Below, piece after piece: positions 8,615-20,437 of a DNA stretch of 64,000 nt. The stretch lies in NCBI RefSeq assembly GCF_036023875.1, contig NZ_CP107931.1, positions 744,001 to 808,000 of the forward strand, read 5' to 3'. How positions within the stretch are numbered: position 1 is the stretch's first letter; every line of letters begins with the position of its first letter. Origin of the DNA: Mycobacterium sp. NBC_00419 (GTDB taxonomy: Bacteria; Actinomycetota; Actinomycetes; Mycobacteriales; Mycobacteriaceae). A program made the translations under genes and the position numbers. The notes below the pieces were generated by a model, which was not told where the DNA came from, made no database searches, and saw nothing but the letters and a program-made list of their open reading frames with translations.

Positions 8615-9112
8615 TCAACCCAGCGCGCTGCCGTCAGCGTCGATGATGCCCTCCACCTTGCCGGCCAGCGCAGAGAGCTGGGCCAGCTCGTCTTCGGTGT
8701 AGTCCCGGGCGGTGTTGTCGAGCACGCAGACCGTCCCCACCACGGCACCCGTCCCGTCATGCACCGGCAGCCCCAGGTAGTTGTGCAGACCGAACTCGAC
8801 CTCGTCCTCGTTGCCGGCGAAGGTGGCGTCTTCACGGGAGTCGCGGACGAACAGCGCGCTGTCGTGGTCGACCACCCGCTCGCAGTACAGCGGCACCCCC
8901 GACGCGTCATCGAGGGCCTTCTTGCCCGCCGCGCCGACGGTGTAGTGCTGGGTTGCCTCGCCTGCGGTGGCAGCGACCACCATCGAGTCCGGCTCGGAGC
9001 GCATCACCAGCACCGACTTGACCCCCAGCAGTGCCGCGATCTTCTCGAGTTCCCCGGCCAGGGGCGCAAGCCCCGCGGTGGTGTCCGTCTGGTGAGGCTG
9101 CGCGCTAGACAT
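8615..9112 (-). CDS. GAF-domain protein
   Basis: 165 residues, essentially one GAF domain. It shows the YCERVV...FVRDS segment, then GLHNYLGLPVHDGTGAVVGTVCVLD, the usual GAF core. There is no output domain, so it probably senses a small molecule or redox state and acts through a partner. The ATG at 9112 is preferred; an in-frame ATG at 9121 would add three residues. It is divergent from the aldolase gene with ~70 bp between the starts. It is the first gene to the right of the island. Confidence 0.75.
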   Translation of the reverse strand: MSSAQPHQTDTTAGLAPLAGELEKIAALLGVKSVLVMRSEPDSMVVAATAGEATQHYTVGAAGKKALDDASGVPLYCERVVDHDSALFVRDSREDATFAGNEDEVEFGLHNYLGLPVHDGTGAVVGTVCVLDNTARDYTEDELAQLSALAGKVEGIIDADGSALG

Positions 9113-9180
9113 ACCGACCATTGTCCCGCCGCCGCCACCGGCCGGCCATCGTTTCACTCACCCCGAATGCGGATGTAACG

Positions 9181-10233
9181 ATGAGACCCGTGCCGCACAC
9201 GTCCGCCGCCTTCGCCTCCGACAACGCCGCCGGGGCCCATCCCGCGGCCATGGCGGCGCTGGTGGCCGCCAACCACGGCTCCGTCGTCTCCTACGGCGCC
9301 GACGCGATCACCCGGCGCGCCGCCGACCGGATCAAAGACGCGTTCGACGCACCGGATGCCGACGTGCTGTTCGCGTTCACCGGAACCGGCGCCAACATCA
9401 TCGCGCTCGCCTCCGCGGTGCGCCCCTGGCACGAGATCCTGTGCAGCGACATCGCACACTCGCTGCTCGACGAAGCCGGTGGCCCGGTCCGCATTTCCGG
9501 CGCGAGCCTGGCGCCGCTGCCCAGTGACGACGGCCTCATCGATCCAGCCGAACTGGATCGGCGCATCACCCGCCGCGGCGCGGTACATCACTCCCAGCCG
9601 CGGATCGTCACCATCACCCAGTCCACCGAGAACGGCCGCGTCTGGCAGCCCGATGCCCTCGCGGCATTCGTCGACCACGCCCACGATCTCGACCTGCTGG
9701 TCCACGTCGACGGTTCACGAATCGCCAACGCCATTGCCGCCCTTGATATCACCCCGGCACAGGCGATCGGCGACGCGGACATCGTCACCGTCGGCGGCAC
9801 CAAGAGCGGCATGTTGTTCGGCGACGCGATTCTGGTGCGCCGCCCCGAGCATTTCGCCGGTATCGAGTTCGTCCAGAAGCAGATCGGCCACCTGGCAAGC
9901 AAGCATCGTTACGTCTCAGCCCAATTCGATGCGATGCTGGCAGACGGCGATTGGCTGCGCTCAGCCGCGCATGCCAACGCTCTGGCGGCCCGGCTCTCAG
10001 CCGGAATGGCCGAGCTCGGATTGCGCCTGAGCTCTCCCACCGACGCCAACGAGGTCTTCGTCGACCTCGACGCCGAGGCTCTGGGCGCCGTCCGGGAACA
10101 CTTCGTCGTGCATGTGCCCGACCCCCACACACCGGCCGTACGGTTCGTCTGCTCCTGGGCGAGCACCGAGGACGACGTCCACGCCGTCCTGGACATCCTC
10201 AGGCGAACTGTGTCTGACCGTCGGCGTCGATGA
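9181..10233 (+). CDS. threonine aldolase / beta-eliminating lyase family, PLP enzyme
   Basis: 350 residues of the fold-type-I PLP family that includes low-specificity L-threonine aldolase (threonine to glycine plus acetaldehyde). The N-terminus FASDNAAGAHPAAM fits the family. The PLP Lys is in GGTKSGM, preceded by the LLVHVDGSRIANA aspartate segment. It is slightly longer than the E. coli enzyme. ATG 9181 begins the conserved part; an upstream frame start at 9121 would add a basic non-conserved tail. Its 3' end overlaps the convergent decarboxylase-like gene by 35 bp. Related amino-acid lyases share the motifs, so the substrate is not certain. Confidence 0.82.
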   Translation: MRPVPHTSAAFASDNAAGAHPAAMAALVAANHGSVVSYGADAITRRAADRIKDAFDAPDADVLFAFTGTGANIIALASAVRPWHEILCSDIAHSLLDEAGGPVRISGASLAPLPSDDGLIDPAELDRRITRRGAVHHSQPRIVTITQSTENGRVWQPDALAAFVDHAHDLDLLVHVDGSRIANAIAALDITPAQAIGDADIVTVGGTKSGMLFGDAILVRRPEHFAGIEFVQKQIGHLASKHRYVSAQFDAMLADGDWLRSAAHANALAARLSAGMAELGLRLSSPTDANEVFVDLDAEALGAVREHFVVHVPDPHTPAVRFVCSWASTEDDVHAVLDILRRTVSDRRRR

Positions 10234-11041
10234 GATAGCGCTCGGTGCCCTGCTCGACTCGGGGAGCGTCGGCGGCCAGGGCGACGGCGATCTTGTTGCT
10301 CGCGTTGCGCATGACATCGAGGGTGAGCTCGCGGGCCTGCTCGTCGGAGAAATGCTTGCGCACCCCTGCCGCCACCGCGGGACTGATCCGGGCCGGCGAC
10401 CAGATCAGGGCGTCGGCGTAGCGCAGGGCCGCCTTGTGCGCGTCACTGAGGAGTTCGGAGGATTCGTAGTGCTCGATGTCCTCGTACAGGCTTTCCGACC
10501 CGCCGGCGTCCAGCGCGTTGCCTTCGCGCAGCGACTTGCACAGCCGGCAGTTGTGCTGGACGGCCCCCCGCAGCCGCACCACCTCGGAGGTCACCGGGTC
10601 CAGCGCCCGCAGCCTGGCAATTCCGGGTAGCAACCGGTTGAACACCACGTCGGTGGCGTCGACGTCGGCGTCCCAGACCGGCTGCTCGGGCAGCCACGGC
10701 ACCGCAAGGCCCAGGACCTCCAGTGCGTTGCGGACCCGCGGCAGGAAGTCGGCGACGAACATCTGCGTCGCCACCGCGAACGTCGCGGCCCCCAGCGCAC
10801 CGGTCAGCGCCGCGCGCTGCGCGTCGGACACTGTCGAGACGTCCACGCTGAACTGCTCGGCGAACTCGGCCACCACCGTCTCGGTGTCCGACTCCGGCTG
10901 GGTGACGACGGCTTCGGAGGGCAGCGGTGTGAGTTGCAGCGCCGTCGCGCACGTCGACCGGATCAACCCCACCAGCCGCTGCTGGCCGGCCGGGGACTGC
11001 ACGACGAGGGAGTTCAGTTCGGCATCGAGATCATCGACCAT
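10199..11041 (-). CDS. carboxymuconolactone decarboxylase/AhpD-like domain protein
   Basis: 280 residues, all helical. A CxxC motif (HNCRLC) near residue 180 lies in an AhpD-like domain. AhpD members use CxxC to reduce AhpC or lipoamide-linked adaptors. Here the His expected a few residues after the second Cys is not evident, so peroxidase activity is uncertain. The N-terminal ~100 residues look like a second, degenerate copy of the fold. It ends by overlapping the aldolase gene from the opposite strand and lies just downstream of the TldE/TldD pair. Confidence 0.65.
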   Translation of the reverse strand: MVDDLDAELNSLVVQSPAGQQRLVGLIRSTCATALQLTPLPSEAVVTQPESDTETVVAEFAEQFSVDVSTVSDAQRAALTGALGAATFAVATQMFVADFLPRVRNALEVLGLAVPWLPEQPVWDADVDATDVVFNRLLPGIARLRALDPVTSEVVRLRGAVQHNCRLCKSLREGNALDAGGSESLYEDIEHYESSELLSDAHKAALRYADALIWSPARISPAVAAGVRKHFSDEQARELTLDVMRNASNKIAVALAADAPRVEQGTERYLIDADGQTQFA

Positions 11042-11048
11042 GCCTGGA

Positions 11049-12406
11049 TTATTGCGCCTGGCTCACCGATGACATGTGGAAGTCCGGGATTCGCAGGGTC
11101 GGCATCACCGCGCGGGTGGCCCAGTCACCCCATTCCCGGGGCAGGGTCGCCTCGGGAACACCGGCCTGGCTCGCCCGCCGCAGCAAGTCCAGCGGGCTCT
11201 CGTTGAACCGGAAGTTGTTGACCGCCGCGGTGACCTCGCCGTCCTCGATCAGGTACACGCCGTCGCGGGTGAGTCCGGTCAGCAGCAGCGTGGTCGGATC
11301 GACGGTACGGATGTACCACAACGTGGTCAGCAGCAGCCCACGCTCGGTGGCGGCCACCATATCGGCCAGATCAGCCGTACCGCCGGTCATCAGCAGGTTG
11401 TCGGCGGGCACCGCCGGCTCCACACCGAACTCGCCGGCCGCGGCCCGCGGATACGCCAGCGCGTTGACGGCGCCGTCCCGAATCCAGTCGACGCGGCCGA
11501 TGTCGATTCCGTTGTCGAACACCGAGATTCGCTCCGAGCTGCTGGTGGCGGCGACGAAGGGTGCACACTCCTGACCGGGTGCGAAGGGATCCGAGTACAT
11601 CGTCAGCGGCAGGTCGGTGAGCTTCTCCCCCACCCGCGTTCCACCGCCGGGTGCCGACAGCGCGGTGCGGCCCTCCTGAGCGCCACGGCCGTCCATCGAC
11701 CAGCCGAGGTAGATCATCATGTCGGCGACCGTCGAGGGTGGCATCAGCGTCTCGTATCGCCCGGCGGGCAGGTCCACGGTGCGCGCCGCCCAGCCCAGTC
11801 GCATCGCCAGGTCATCGAGCAGAGCGTCGGTCGAGACATCGGCGAACCACGGCGTGCTGACCCCGGCCCACGCGCTGGCGCGAGCGCGCTTGGCATTGAC
11901 CTCCACCGTCCCGGTGGGCTGGGTGAAGCGCCTGCGCACCCCGGTGGAGGTGGCCAGGAACGTCGTCTCGACCAGGTGGTGGGCGTAGCCGTAGAGCCGA
12001 TCGGAGCCGGCGAACCCGCGCGTCAACGACTCGGCGACATCGGCGAACACCTCGGCCCCGGTCTCGGGCACCGCATGGCTCCAGTCGTCCGGGTTCCCGG
12101 CTCCCGACAGCAGTGCCGCGCTGTCGCGGGCGTCGGGCGCCGCATGTGCGGCCTGCTCGGCGGCGGCCACCAGGGCGCCGATCGAGGCGGGGTCGACGTC
12201 GCTGGTGCGGATGGATCCGGTGTGCGAGGTATTGCCTTTACGCACAATGGAAATCACCGTGGTGGATCGGGTGGTCGACACACCGTTGGTGGTCATCGAG
12301 TTCCCGGCCCAGCGCAACGAGGCCTCGGCCCGATCGGTGACGATGACGATGGTCTCGTCGACCGTCGCGGCGGCCAGGGCCAGTTCGACGACCTGCTGTG
12401 CGGGGA

Positions 12407-12410
<4 letters not shown>
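11049..12410 (-). CDS. TldE/PmbA-family protein (metalloprotease partner)
   Basis: 453 residues of the TldD/PmbA family, corresponding to Rv2314c of M. tuberculosis by gene order (recalled). It lacks the HExxxH zinc motif found in its neighbour, as expected for the inactive TldE subunit of the TldD-TldE heterodimer that degrades unfolded peptides or matures RiPPs. The C-terminal domain shows GGTADLADM and the DGEVTAAVNNFRFNES segment typical of the family. It overlaps the tldD stop by 4 bp, so the two are translationally coupled. Confidence 0.85.
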
Positions 12411-13936
<1,526 letters not shown>

Positions 13937-13974
13937 CGCTACACCGTAACGGGCGAGCTCGCTCACGGGCTTTA

Positions 13975-14856
13975 ATGACTGACGTGACCATCCGTCGTCA
14001 GCGTTCGGGCCTGCTGGGCTACGCACTGCTGGCACCCAGCCTGTTCGGGGTGGTCTGCTTCCTGCTGCTGCCGATGTTGGTGGTGGTCTGGCTCAGCGTG
14101 CACCGCTGGGATCTGCTCGGCCCGATCCGCTTTGTGGGACTGGACAATTGGCGTTCGGTGCTGACCGACCCGGGTTTCGGCAACTCGCTGCTGGTGACCC
14201 TGGCCTTCATCGCGATCGTGGTTCCGGCTCAGATCGTCCTCGGGTTGGTGGCCGCCTCGCTGCTGGCGCGTGAACTGCCTGGCAGCGGAATGTTCCGCAC
14301 CCTCTATGTGCTGCCGTGGGTGTGCTCGCCGCTGGCGGTGGCGGTGCTGTGGCATTGGATCCTGGCACCGACCGACGGTGCGGTGAGCACGCTGCTGGGC
14401 CGGCCCGTCGAGTGGCTGACCGACCCCGGCTTGGCATTACCGGTGGTCTGCGCGGTGACGGTGTGGACCAACGTCGGCTACGTGACGCTGTTCTTCCTGG
14501 CCGGCATCCTGGCCATCCCGCCGCAGATCCAGGCCGCCGCACGCCTGGACGGCGCGACCAACTGGCAGCGGTTCTGGCACGTGACGCTGCCGATGCTGCG
14601 ACCGACGCTGTTCTTCGTCTCGGTCACCGGCATCGTGAGCGCGGCGCAGGTGTTCGACACCGTCTACGCCCTCACCGGCGGCGGCCCGGCCGGGCGCACC
14701 GACCTGGTGGCCCACCGTATCTACGCCGAGGCGTTCGGCGCGGCGGCGATCGGGCGGGCCGCGGTCATGGCCCTGGTGTTGTTCGTGATCCTGGTCGGCG
14801 CGACCGTCGTCCAGCACCTCTATTTCCGCCGACGGGTCAGCTATGACGTTACGTAA
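13975..14856 (+). CDS. uspA: sugar ABC transporter permease UspA
   Basis: 293-residue inner-membrane permease of the MalF/UgpA type with about six membrane segments. The EAA-type loop that contacts the ATPase is AAARLDGATNWQRFWH near residue 185. It corresponds to Rv2316; the M. tuberculosis Usp system imports amino sugars, with UspC as binding protein. The uspABC operon here has no ATPase gene, so a shared ATPase encoded elsewhere is needed. It overlaps uspB by 14 bp. Confidence 0.92.
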   Translation: MTDVTIRRQRSGLLGYALLAPSLFGVVCFLLLPMLVVVWLSVHRWDLLGPIRFVGLDNWRSVLTDPGFGNSLLVTLAFIAIVVPAQIVLGLVAASLLARELPGSGMFRTLYVLPWVCSPLAVAVLWHWILAPTDGAVSTLLGRPVEWLTDPGLALPVVCAVTVWTNVGYVTLFFLAGILAIPPQIQAAARLDGATNWQRFWHVTLPMLRPTLFFVSVTGIVSAAQVFDTVYALTGGGPAGRTDLVAHRIYAEAFGAAAIGRAAVMALVLFVILVGATVVQHLYFRRRVSYDVT

Positions 14857-15655
14857 CGCGCTGATCTACCTCGGGCTGCTGGCGGGGGCGGTGATCACTT
14901 TGGCGCCGTTCGGGCTGGGCCTGCTGACGTCGTTCACCTCCGCGCAGCAGTTCGCCACCGGTACGCCACTGTCACTGCCGCGCCCACCGACGCTGGCCAA
15001 CTACGGCGCCCTCGGCGACGCCGGTTTCGGCCGGGCGCTGGCCGTCACCGCGCTGATGACGGCGATCATCACGCTGGCCCAGCTGACGTTCTCGGTGCTG
15101 GCCGGTTTCGCGTTCGCACGGCTGGAGTTCACCGGTCGCGATGCGCTGTTCTGGGTGTACATCGCCACTCTCATGGTGCCGGCGACGGTCACGGTCGTCC
15201 CGCTGTATCTGATGATGGCCGAACTCGGTCTGCGCAATACGTTCTGGGCGTTGGTGCTGCCGTTCGTGTTCGGCTCGCCGTACGCGATCTTCCTGCTGCG
15301 GGAGCACTTTCGGGCCATCCCGGGTGATCTCATCAACGCCGCACGGCTCGACGGCGCGAACACCCTCGACGTGATCGTCCACGTGGTGCTGCCGGCGAGC
15401 AAGCCGATCCTGGCGACGCTGACCCTGATCACCGTTGTGAGTCAATGGAATTCGTTCATGTGGCCGCTGGTGATCACCAGCGGCGGCACGTGGCGGGTGC
15501 TGACGGTGGCCACCGCGGGCCTGCAGTCGCAGTACAACGCGCAGTGGACTCTGGTGATGGCCGCCACGACGGTCGCGATCGTTCCACTGCTGGTGCTGTT
15601 CCTGGCATTCCAGCGGCACATCGTGCGCTCGATCGTGGTGACGGGGCTCAAGTGA
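14843..15655 (+). CDS. uspB: sugar ABC transporter permease UspB (UspE)
   Basis: 270-residue MalG/UgpE-type permease with six predicted membrane helices and an EAA-type loop (INAARLDGANTLDVIVH, ~170-186). It forms the second half of the heterodimeric channel with UspA. The start lies inside the end of uspA and the stop overlaps the uspC GTG (GTGA), so all three are coupled. Naming follows Rv2317, which has been called uspB or uspE. Confidence 0.9.
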   Translation: MTLRNALIYLGLLAGAVITLAPFGLGLLTSFTSAQQFATGTPLSLPRPPTLANYGALGDAGFGRALAVTALMTAIITLAQLTFSVLAGFAFARLEFTGRDALFWVYIATLMVPATVTVVPLYLMMAELGLRNTFWALVLPFVFGSPYAIFLLREHFRAIPGDLINAARLDGANTLDVIVHVVLPASKPILATLTLITVVSQWNSFMWPLVITSGGTWRVLTVATAGLQSQYNAQWTLVMAATTVAIVPLLVLFLAFQRHIVRSIVVTGLK

Positions 15656-16923
15656 GCCGGCCCCGCGTATCGACGCTCATGCTGGCGGCGCTGCTGGCCG
15701 TGATGCTGCTGCTCGTGGCCGGGGTGTTGGCGCTGGGCCGCACCGGCGCGCCCAGCGGCAAGACCGTGATCACGGTTCGGCTGTGGGACACTCAGGTCGC
15801 CGCCGCCTACCGCGACTCGTTCGCCGAATTCAGCCGCACCCACCCCGATATCGAGGTCCGCACCAACGTCGTCGCCTATGCCGGGTACTTCGACACCCTG
15901 CGCACCGACGTCGCAGGCGGCGGCGCCGACGACATCTTCTGGATCAACAACGCCTACTTCGCCGAATACGCCGACAACAACCGCCTGCTGGCCGTTGAAC
16001 CCAGCCCGGACTGGGACCGCTCGGTGGTCGCCCAGTTCACCCGCAACGGCGTGCTCTGGGGGGTGCCGCAGCTCACCGATGCCGGTATCGCGCTGTACTA
16101 CAACGCCGACCTGCTGGCCGCCGACGGCGTCGACCCCGCCGACCTGGACACCCTGCGCTGGGATCCCGAACCGGCCGCCGACACGCTGCGGCCGCTGCTC
16201 AAGCGCCTCACCCACGGCCGCCAGTGGGCCTACAACGCGGCCAACGACCTGCAGGGCATCTACCTCAACTACATCGGCTCGGCGGGTGGAGTGTTCGCCG
16301 CCGACGACCGGTTCGCCTTCGACAATCCGCAGGCCGCCGAGGCGTTGCGCTACGTCGTCGACCTGATCAACACCGACCGGGTGTCCCCACCCGCCGCCGA
16401 CACCAACGGCAACGGCGACTTCTCCCGCAACCAGTTCCTGTCCGGGCGGATGGCACTGTTCCAATCCGGCACCTACAACCTGGCTGAGATCGCCGAGCAG
16501 GCCAGGTTCCGGTGGGGCGTCGCCATGCTTCCGATCGGGCCGGTAGGACGGGTCAGTGTCACCAACGGCATTGCCGCTGCGGGCAATCCGGCCAGCCGCC
16601 ACCCCGACGCGGTCCGTGAGGTGCTGGCCTGGCTGGGCAGCAGCCGGGGCAACGAGTTCCTCGGCCGGCGCGGCGCGGCGATCCCCGCGGTGTTGCCGGC
16701 CCAGCAGGCGTACTTCGACTACTGGTCGGCCAAGGGAGTCGAGGTGGCTCCATTCTTCCGGGTGCTCGACGGACCCCGGATCGCCGCACCCGGCGGGGCG
16801 GGATTCGCCGCCGGCTACCAGGCGATTAGGCCGTATTTCGACGAGATGTTCCTGGGCCGGGCCTCGGTCGCTGACACCCTGGCGACCGCCCAGCGCGCAG
16901 CCAACGACGCGGCCGCCCGTTAG
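15652..16923 (+). CDS. uspC: sugar-binding protein UspC of the ABC importer
   Basis: 423-residue extracytoplasmic family-1 solute-binding protein (Rv2318 equivalent). GTG 15652 overlaps the uspB stop by 4 bp. Residues ~8-27 form one strong hydrophobic segment (LMLAALLAVMLLLVAGVLAL), followed by GRTGAPSGK. I find no cysteine in a lipobox position, so it would be anchored by this helix or cleaved as a secreted protein rather than lipidated. The mature part starts with VITVRLWDTQVAAAYRDSF, typical of the fold. It ends 4 bp into the convergent ecfT gene. Confidence 0.88.
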   Translation: MSRPRVSTLMLAALLAVMLLLVAGVLALGRTGAPSGKTVITVRLWDTQVAAAYRDSFAEFSRTHPDIEVRTNVVAYAGYFDTLRTDVAGGGADDIFWINNAYFAEYADNNRLLAVEPSPDWDRSVVAQFTRNGVLWGVPQLTDAGIALYYNADLLAADGVDPADLDTLRWDPEPAADTLRPLLKRLTHGRQWAYNAANDLQGIYLNYIGSAGGVFAADDRFAFDNPQAAEALRYVVDLINTDRVSPPAADTNGNGDFSRNQFLSGRMALFQSGTYNLAEIAEQARFRWGVAMLPIGPVGRVSVTNGIAAAGNPASRHPDAVREVLAWLGSSRGNEFLGRRGAAIPAVLPAQQAYFDYWSAKGVEVAPFFRVLDGPRIAAPGGAGFAAGYQAIRPYFDEMFLGRASVADTLATAQRAANDAAAR

Positions 16924-17735
16924 CCCAGAACGACCAGTTCAATCCCGATCGACAGCACGCACACCGCGGCCGTGGTCGCCAACACCACCCAGTCGGCCCG
17001 TCGCGGTCCCGACGGCGCCGCCGCAATCTGGCCGGTGCCGCCGCGGGCGGTGATCGCATCGCCCATCTCGTCGGCGCGGCGCAGTGTCACGGTGATACCC
17101 GCGGCCAGTAGGTCGACGATCTCGATGGACCAGCGGCGGCGGCGTGCCCGTCGGCCGGTCAGGACGGGGCTGGGCCGAAGCCGTCGCGCGGCATACATCA
17201 TCCGGAACTCGTCGAGCAGCATGGGAAAAGCCCGCAGCGCCAACGACAATGCCACCGCCCAGTCGTCGACCGGGATCCGGAGCACCTTGAACGGACGGCC
17301 CAGTTTGGCCACCGCGGGCGCGACGTCGGCGACATTCGTCGTCCACGACACCAAACCGGCCAGTCCGATCAGCAGGAAGGAGACCGCGGTGAGCCGCAGG
17401 AAATTCAGCAGCCCGTGCAGACCGATCACGATCGGGCCGATGTGGATCTCGGGACTGCCGCCGGCCAGGGCCGCGGTGAAACCACCGAGGAAGATCAACA
17501 GCCACAACCACTTCGGGATCGACGGAACCACACCCCAGGTCACACGGGACAGCCAGAGTGCGACGGCGACGAGGACGGTGACAAACGCGATCGGCACCCA
17601 GCCCGGGTAGAACGCGAGCAGCGCCGACAGGGCAAGCACCACCACGATCTTGGTGCCCGCCCACAGCTCGTGGATGGTCGAGGTTCCCGGCGTTGGACGT
17701 AGCAGGACGACGGGGCGGCGCTGACGGTTTGTCAT
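16920..17735 (-). CDS. ecfT: ECF transporter transmembrane subunit (EcfT)
   Basis: 271 residues with about five membrane helices. The two coupling-helix motifs that grip the ATPases are visible as YAARRLRP (~150s) and ITARGG (~235). It corresponds to Rv2325c. It pairs with the fused ATPase/S-component protein encoded immediately upstream, whose stop it overlaps by 4 bp. The imported vitamin or metal is not revealed by the sequence. Confidence 0.87.
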   Translation of the reverse strand: MTNRQRRPVVLLRPTPGTSTIHELWAGTKIVVVLALSALLAFYPGWVPIAFVTVLVAVALWLSRVTWGVVPSIPKWLWLLIFLGGFTAALAGGSPEIHIGPIVIGLHGLLNFLRLTAVSFLLIGLAGLVSWTTNVADVAPAVAKLGRPFKVLRIPVDDWAVALSLALRAFPMLLDEFRMMYAARRLRPSPVLTGRRARRRRWSIEIVDLLAAGITVTLRRADEMGDAITARGGTGQIAAAPSGPRRADWVVLATTAAVCVLSIGIELVVLG

Positions 17736-19801
17736 GCCATCCCTCCCGCGGCCGTGGGAGCCGCAGCAAGCACCCCGTCGTCGAGATGCAGGGTCTGCGG
17801 GCAGAGCTCTTCGAGCCCGACGAAATCGTGGGAGATCACCACGACGGTCAGCCCGGTGTTGTGACGCAGGTCGGTCAGCAGCCGCAGCAGCCCGCGCTGG
17901 GCGGCGGCGTCCAGACCGGCCAGCGGCTCGTCGAGGATCAGGGCCTGCGGCGAGCGGGCCAGCAGCCCGGCCAGCACCACCCGACGCATCTGGCCGCCGG
18001 ACAGCTGGTCGATGCGGCGGCGCGCCAGCGAGGCGTCGAGGCCGACGTTGGCAAGGGCCGAGGCCACCCGGGCCTTGTCGTCGGGTGAAAAGCCTGCTGC
18101 CGACGCGACTTCCAGATCAACACGGGCGCGCATCAATTGCAGACGGGCCGCCTGGAAGGCGATCGCCACCTCGCCCACATGCTCACCGGCCGGCCGGCCG
18201 CGCACCAGGCAGGTACCAGAGGTCGGGGCGACGAGCCCGGCCATGATCCAGGCCAGCGTCGACTTGCCCGAACCGTTACCGCCGTGGATGAGTAGGCCCT
18301 CGCCTTCACGGACGGTGAAGCTCACGTCGCGCAGCGCGGACTTGGCCCACGGTGTGCCGCTGGCGTATTCGTGAGAGACGTTGTCCAGCTGCAACACCGG
18401 TGCGCCGCCGCGCGGTGCGTGCACACTCGCGGTGGTGGTCGGCGCGTCGGCGCTGTCGACCGTCTCGGCGTTGTCCAGTGACTCGCTGAGATTGACGATC
18501 CGGTCGGCGGTGTCAGCCTCGTTGGTGTAGTGCGTGATCTGGACCAGTGCCATCCGGTGGTGCTCGGTCAGGCCCGAGAGCACATTGAGCAGACCCTCCC
18601 GGCCTTGTTGGTCGACCATGCTGGTGATCTCGTCGGCGATCAGCATCGCGGGCTGACGGGCCAGCGCGGCGGCCACCGCCAGGCGCTGCAGCTCCCCACC
18701 GGACAGTCCGCCGGTGTCACGCTCTTCCATGCCGGTCAGCCCGACCTCGTCGAGCAGCGTGGTCACGTCGGTGTGCGTTCCCGGCGGCAGACCCCACACG
18801 ATGTCATCGGCGACCCGGGTACCCAGCACCTGGCTTTCGGGGTGCTGCAGGATCACCGCCGTTCCACCGAGCCGACCCAGTCCGACTGCGCCCGGCCGCT
18901 CGATCGCGCCCGAGGTCGGTGCGCGTCCCGACAGCAGCAGCATGAGGGTGGTCTTTCCGGAGCCGTTGGCACCGGTGATGGCGACGTGCTCACCGGGCTC
19001 GACCGTCATCGACAGCGGCCGTAGCGCGTCGTGGTCGGCGCCCGGGTAGCGGAAGCGCGCGTCAACGAGCCGGACGGGCGCCGGCGCGACGGGGCCCGAG
19101 TCGGACGGGGCCTCCAGTTTGTGGACGTCGGGGATGCCCCGCAGCCGCTCCAGCACCCGCGACAACGCCCACCAGCCGACCAGCGTCACGACCATGATCG
19201 AGAAGATCGCGTAGACCATGATGATCAGCGGCCAGTACTGCAGTGCGGTACCGAAGAATGCCTTGAAGTCCTGCGCGGCGGGCCGGAACGGATCGAAGCG
19301 CGACATCACCGCCACCACGCCGTCGACATTGGCCGTCATCGCATCGAAGGTCAGGGTGCGCAACCGGACCAGAACGGTCAACGCGGCGATGATGAACAGC
19401 CCGGAGATCACCCCGGCCACCACCGAGATCGCGATCACCGTCGGTGTGCCCCGCTTGCGGCGCTTGATGATGCCCGTCAGTCCGCCCACGTAGGCGCAGT
19501 TGAGCACCACCATGAAACCGGCGATGCCGCCGATGAGGAACGCGATGACGCAGCCGGCGAACGTGGCCGCAATCAGCACCCGCAGCCGGTAGCGGTAGCC
19601 GAGCAGGCCCATCGGAACGGTCACCAGCAACGACAGGCCGCCGGCGAACGGGATCACCACCGACAGGATCGACAACGCGGCAGCAAGAGCGGCCATCACC
19701 GATGCGTGCGCTATCTCGACCGGGGTCAGCGATCGGCTGGTCGGGTGGTGCGACGCCGAGCCGGGAGGGTCTTGGAGCGCCCCCTGTCGCGTCGCGGTCA
19801 T
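17732..19801 (-). CDS. fused ECF transporter: membrane S-like domain plus two ATPase domains
   Basis: 689 residues combining three modules. Residues ~25-230 hold six membrane segments resembling an S-component/DUF2232-like domain. Residues ~255-440 are the first ATPase (Walker [10 protein letters not shown], signature [11 protein letters not shown]). Residues ~475-680 are the second ATPase ([21 protein letters not shown], Walker [12 protein letters not shown]). The first ATPase has ADEITSMVD in place of the usual DEP. With the downstream EcfT it forms a complete importer, as in Rv2325c-Rv2326c. ATG 19801 is preceded by AGGAG unusually close to the codon. The promoter is shared with a divergent MarR gene. 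Confidence 0.87.
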   Translation of the reverse strand: MTATRQGALQDPPGSASHHPTSRSLTPVEIAHASVMAALAAALSILSVVIPFAGGLSLLVTVPMGLLGYRYRLRVLIAATFAGCVIAFLIGGIAGFMVVLNCAYVGGLTGIIKRRKRGTPTVIAISVVAGVISGLFIIAALTVLVRLRTLTFDAMTANVDGVVAVMSRFDPFRPAAQDFKAFFGTALQYWPLIIMVYAIFSIMVVTLVGWWALSRVLERLRGIPDVHKLEAPSDSGPVAPAPVRLVDARFRYPGADHDALRPLSMTVEPGEHVAITGANGSGKTTLMLLLSGRAPTSGAIERPGAVGLGRLGGTAVILQHPESQVLGTRVADDIVWGLPPGTHTDVTTLLDEVGLTGMEERDTGGLSGGELQRLAVAAALARQPAMLIADEITSMVDQQGREGLLNVLSGLTEHHRMALVQITHYTNEADTADRIVNLSESLDNAETVDSADAPTTTASVHAPRGGAPVLQLDNVSHEYASGTPWAKSALRDVSFTVREGEGLLIHGGNGSGKSTLAWIMAGLVAPTSGTCLVRGRPAGEHVGEVAIAFQAARLQLMRARVDLEVASAAGFSPDDKARVASALANVGLDASLARRRIDQLSGGQMRRVVLAGLLARSPQALILDEPLAGLDAAAQRGLLRLLTDLRHNTGLTVVVISHDFVGLEELCPQTLHLDDGVLAAAPTAAGGMA

Positions 19802-19882
19802 CTCCTGATTCTGCCAGCCGGCCGGCCCGGGCCCCCGATTCGACCTGCCTGTGAGGAAACCCACGGCGTGCCACCACTTACA

Positions 19883-19899
19883 ACATAGTGAATCTATGT
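19883..19899. promoter_or_regulatory. candidate MarR operator between ecf and marR genes
   Basis: ACATAG-TGAAT-CTATGT is a perfect 6-5-6 inverted repeat, extended by TTAC on the left and GTAA-like bases on the right. It lies 13 bp before the MarR start and ~80 bp before the divergent ECF start, where MarR repressors commonly bind. Both the autoregulation and the control of the ECF operon are inferred. Confidence 0.5.
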
Positions 19900-19911
19900 A
19901 AACATGGGGAC

Positions 19912-20364
19912 ATGAGTTCGACGCCGCCACAGACCACCGGACTGGGTTCGGACCTGCTGGGCGTCGTCGCCAAGCTCAACCGGCTGGCGACCCAGCGCAT
20001 CCGGCTACCGTTGCCCTGGGCGCAGGCCAGGCTGCTGAGCACCATCGACGACCAGGGCCACGCCCGGATCTCGGATCTGGCCGAACTCGACCACTGCTCG
20101 CAGCCGACGATGACCACCCAGGTACGCCGGCTCGAAGACGCCGGGCTGGTGGCCCGCGCCCCCGATCCCGACGACGCCCGCGCGGTGCGCATTCGCATCA
20201 CACCCGAGGGCCAGCGCGTGCTGGCTCAGGTCCGGGCGGACCGCGCGGCGGTCATCGACCCGCGCATCGAGCGGCTCTCCGATGAGGACCGCGACATCCT
20301 GTCGGCCGCCGTCGGCGCCTTGCACCGACTCCTCGGCGATCTCGACAGCCCTGCCGATTCGTAG
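19912..20364 (+). CDS. MarR-family transcriptional regulator
   Basis: 150 residues with a winged helix: [24 protein letters not shown] (recognition helix) and the wing [18 protein letters not shown]. It corresponds to Rv2327 by position. ATG 19912 is preferred over the GTG at 19888, which lies inside the operator palindrome. It is divergent from the ECF operon. Ligand unknown. Confidence 0.88.
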   Translation: MSSTPPQTTGLGSDLLGVVAKLNRLATQRIRLPLPWAQARLLSTIDDQGHARISDLAELDHCSQPTMTTQVRRLEDAGLVARAPDPDDARAVRIRITPEGQRVLAQVRADRAAVIDPRIERLSDEDRDILSAAVGALHRLLGDLDSPADS

Positions 20365-20437
20365 CTGACCGCATCGGGATCTGGCCGGCGTCGAGCAAGA
20401 TGAGTTCGGCGAGACGCCGTCAGGCCCGAGGAGGACG

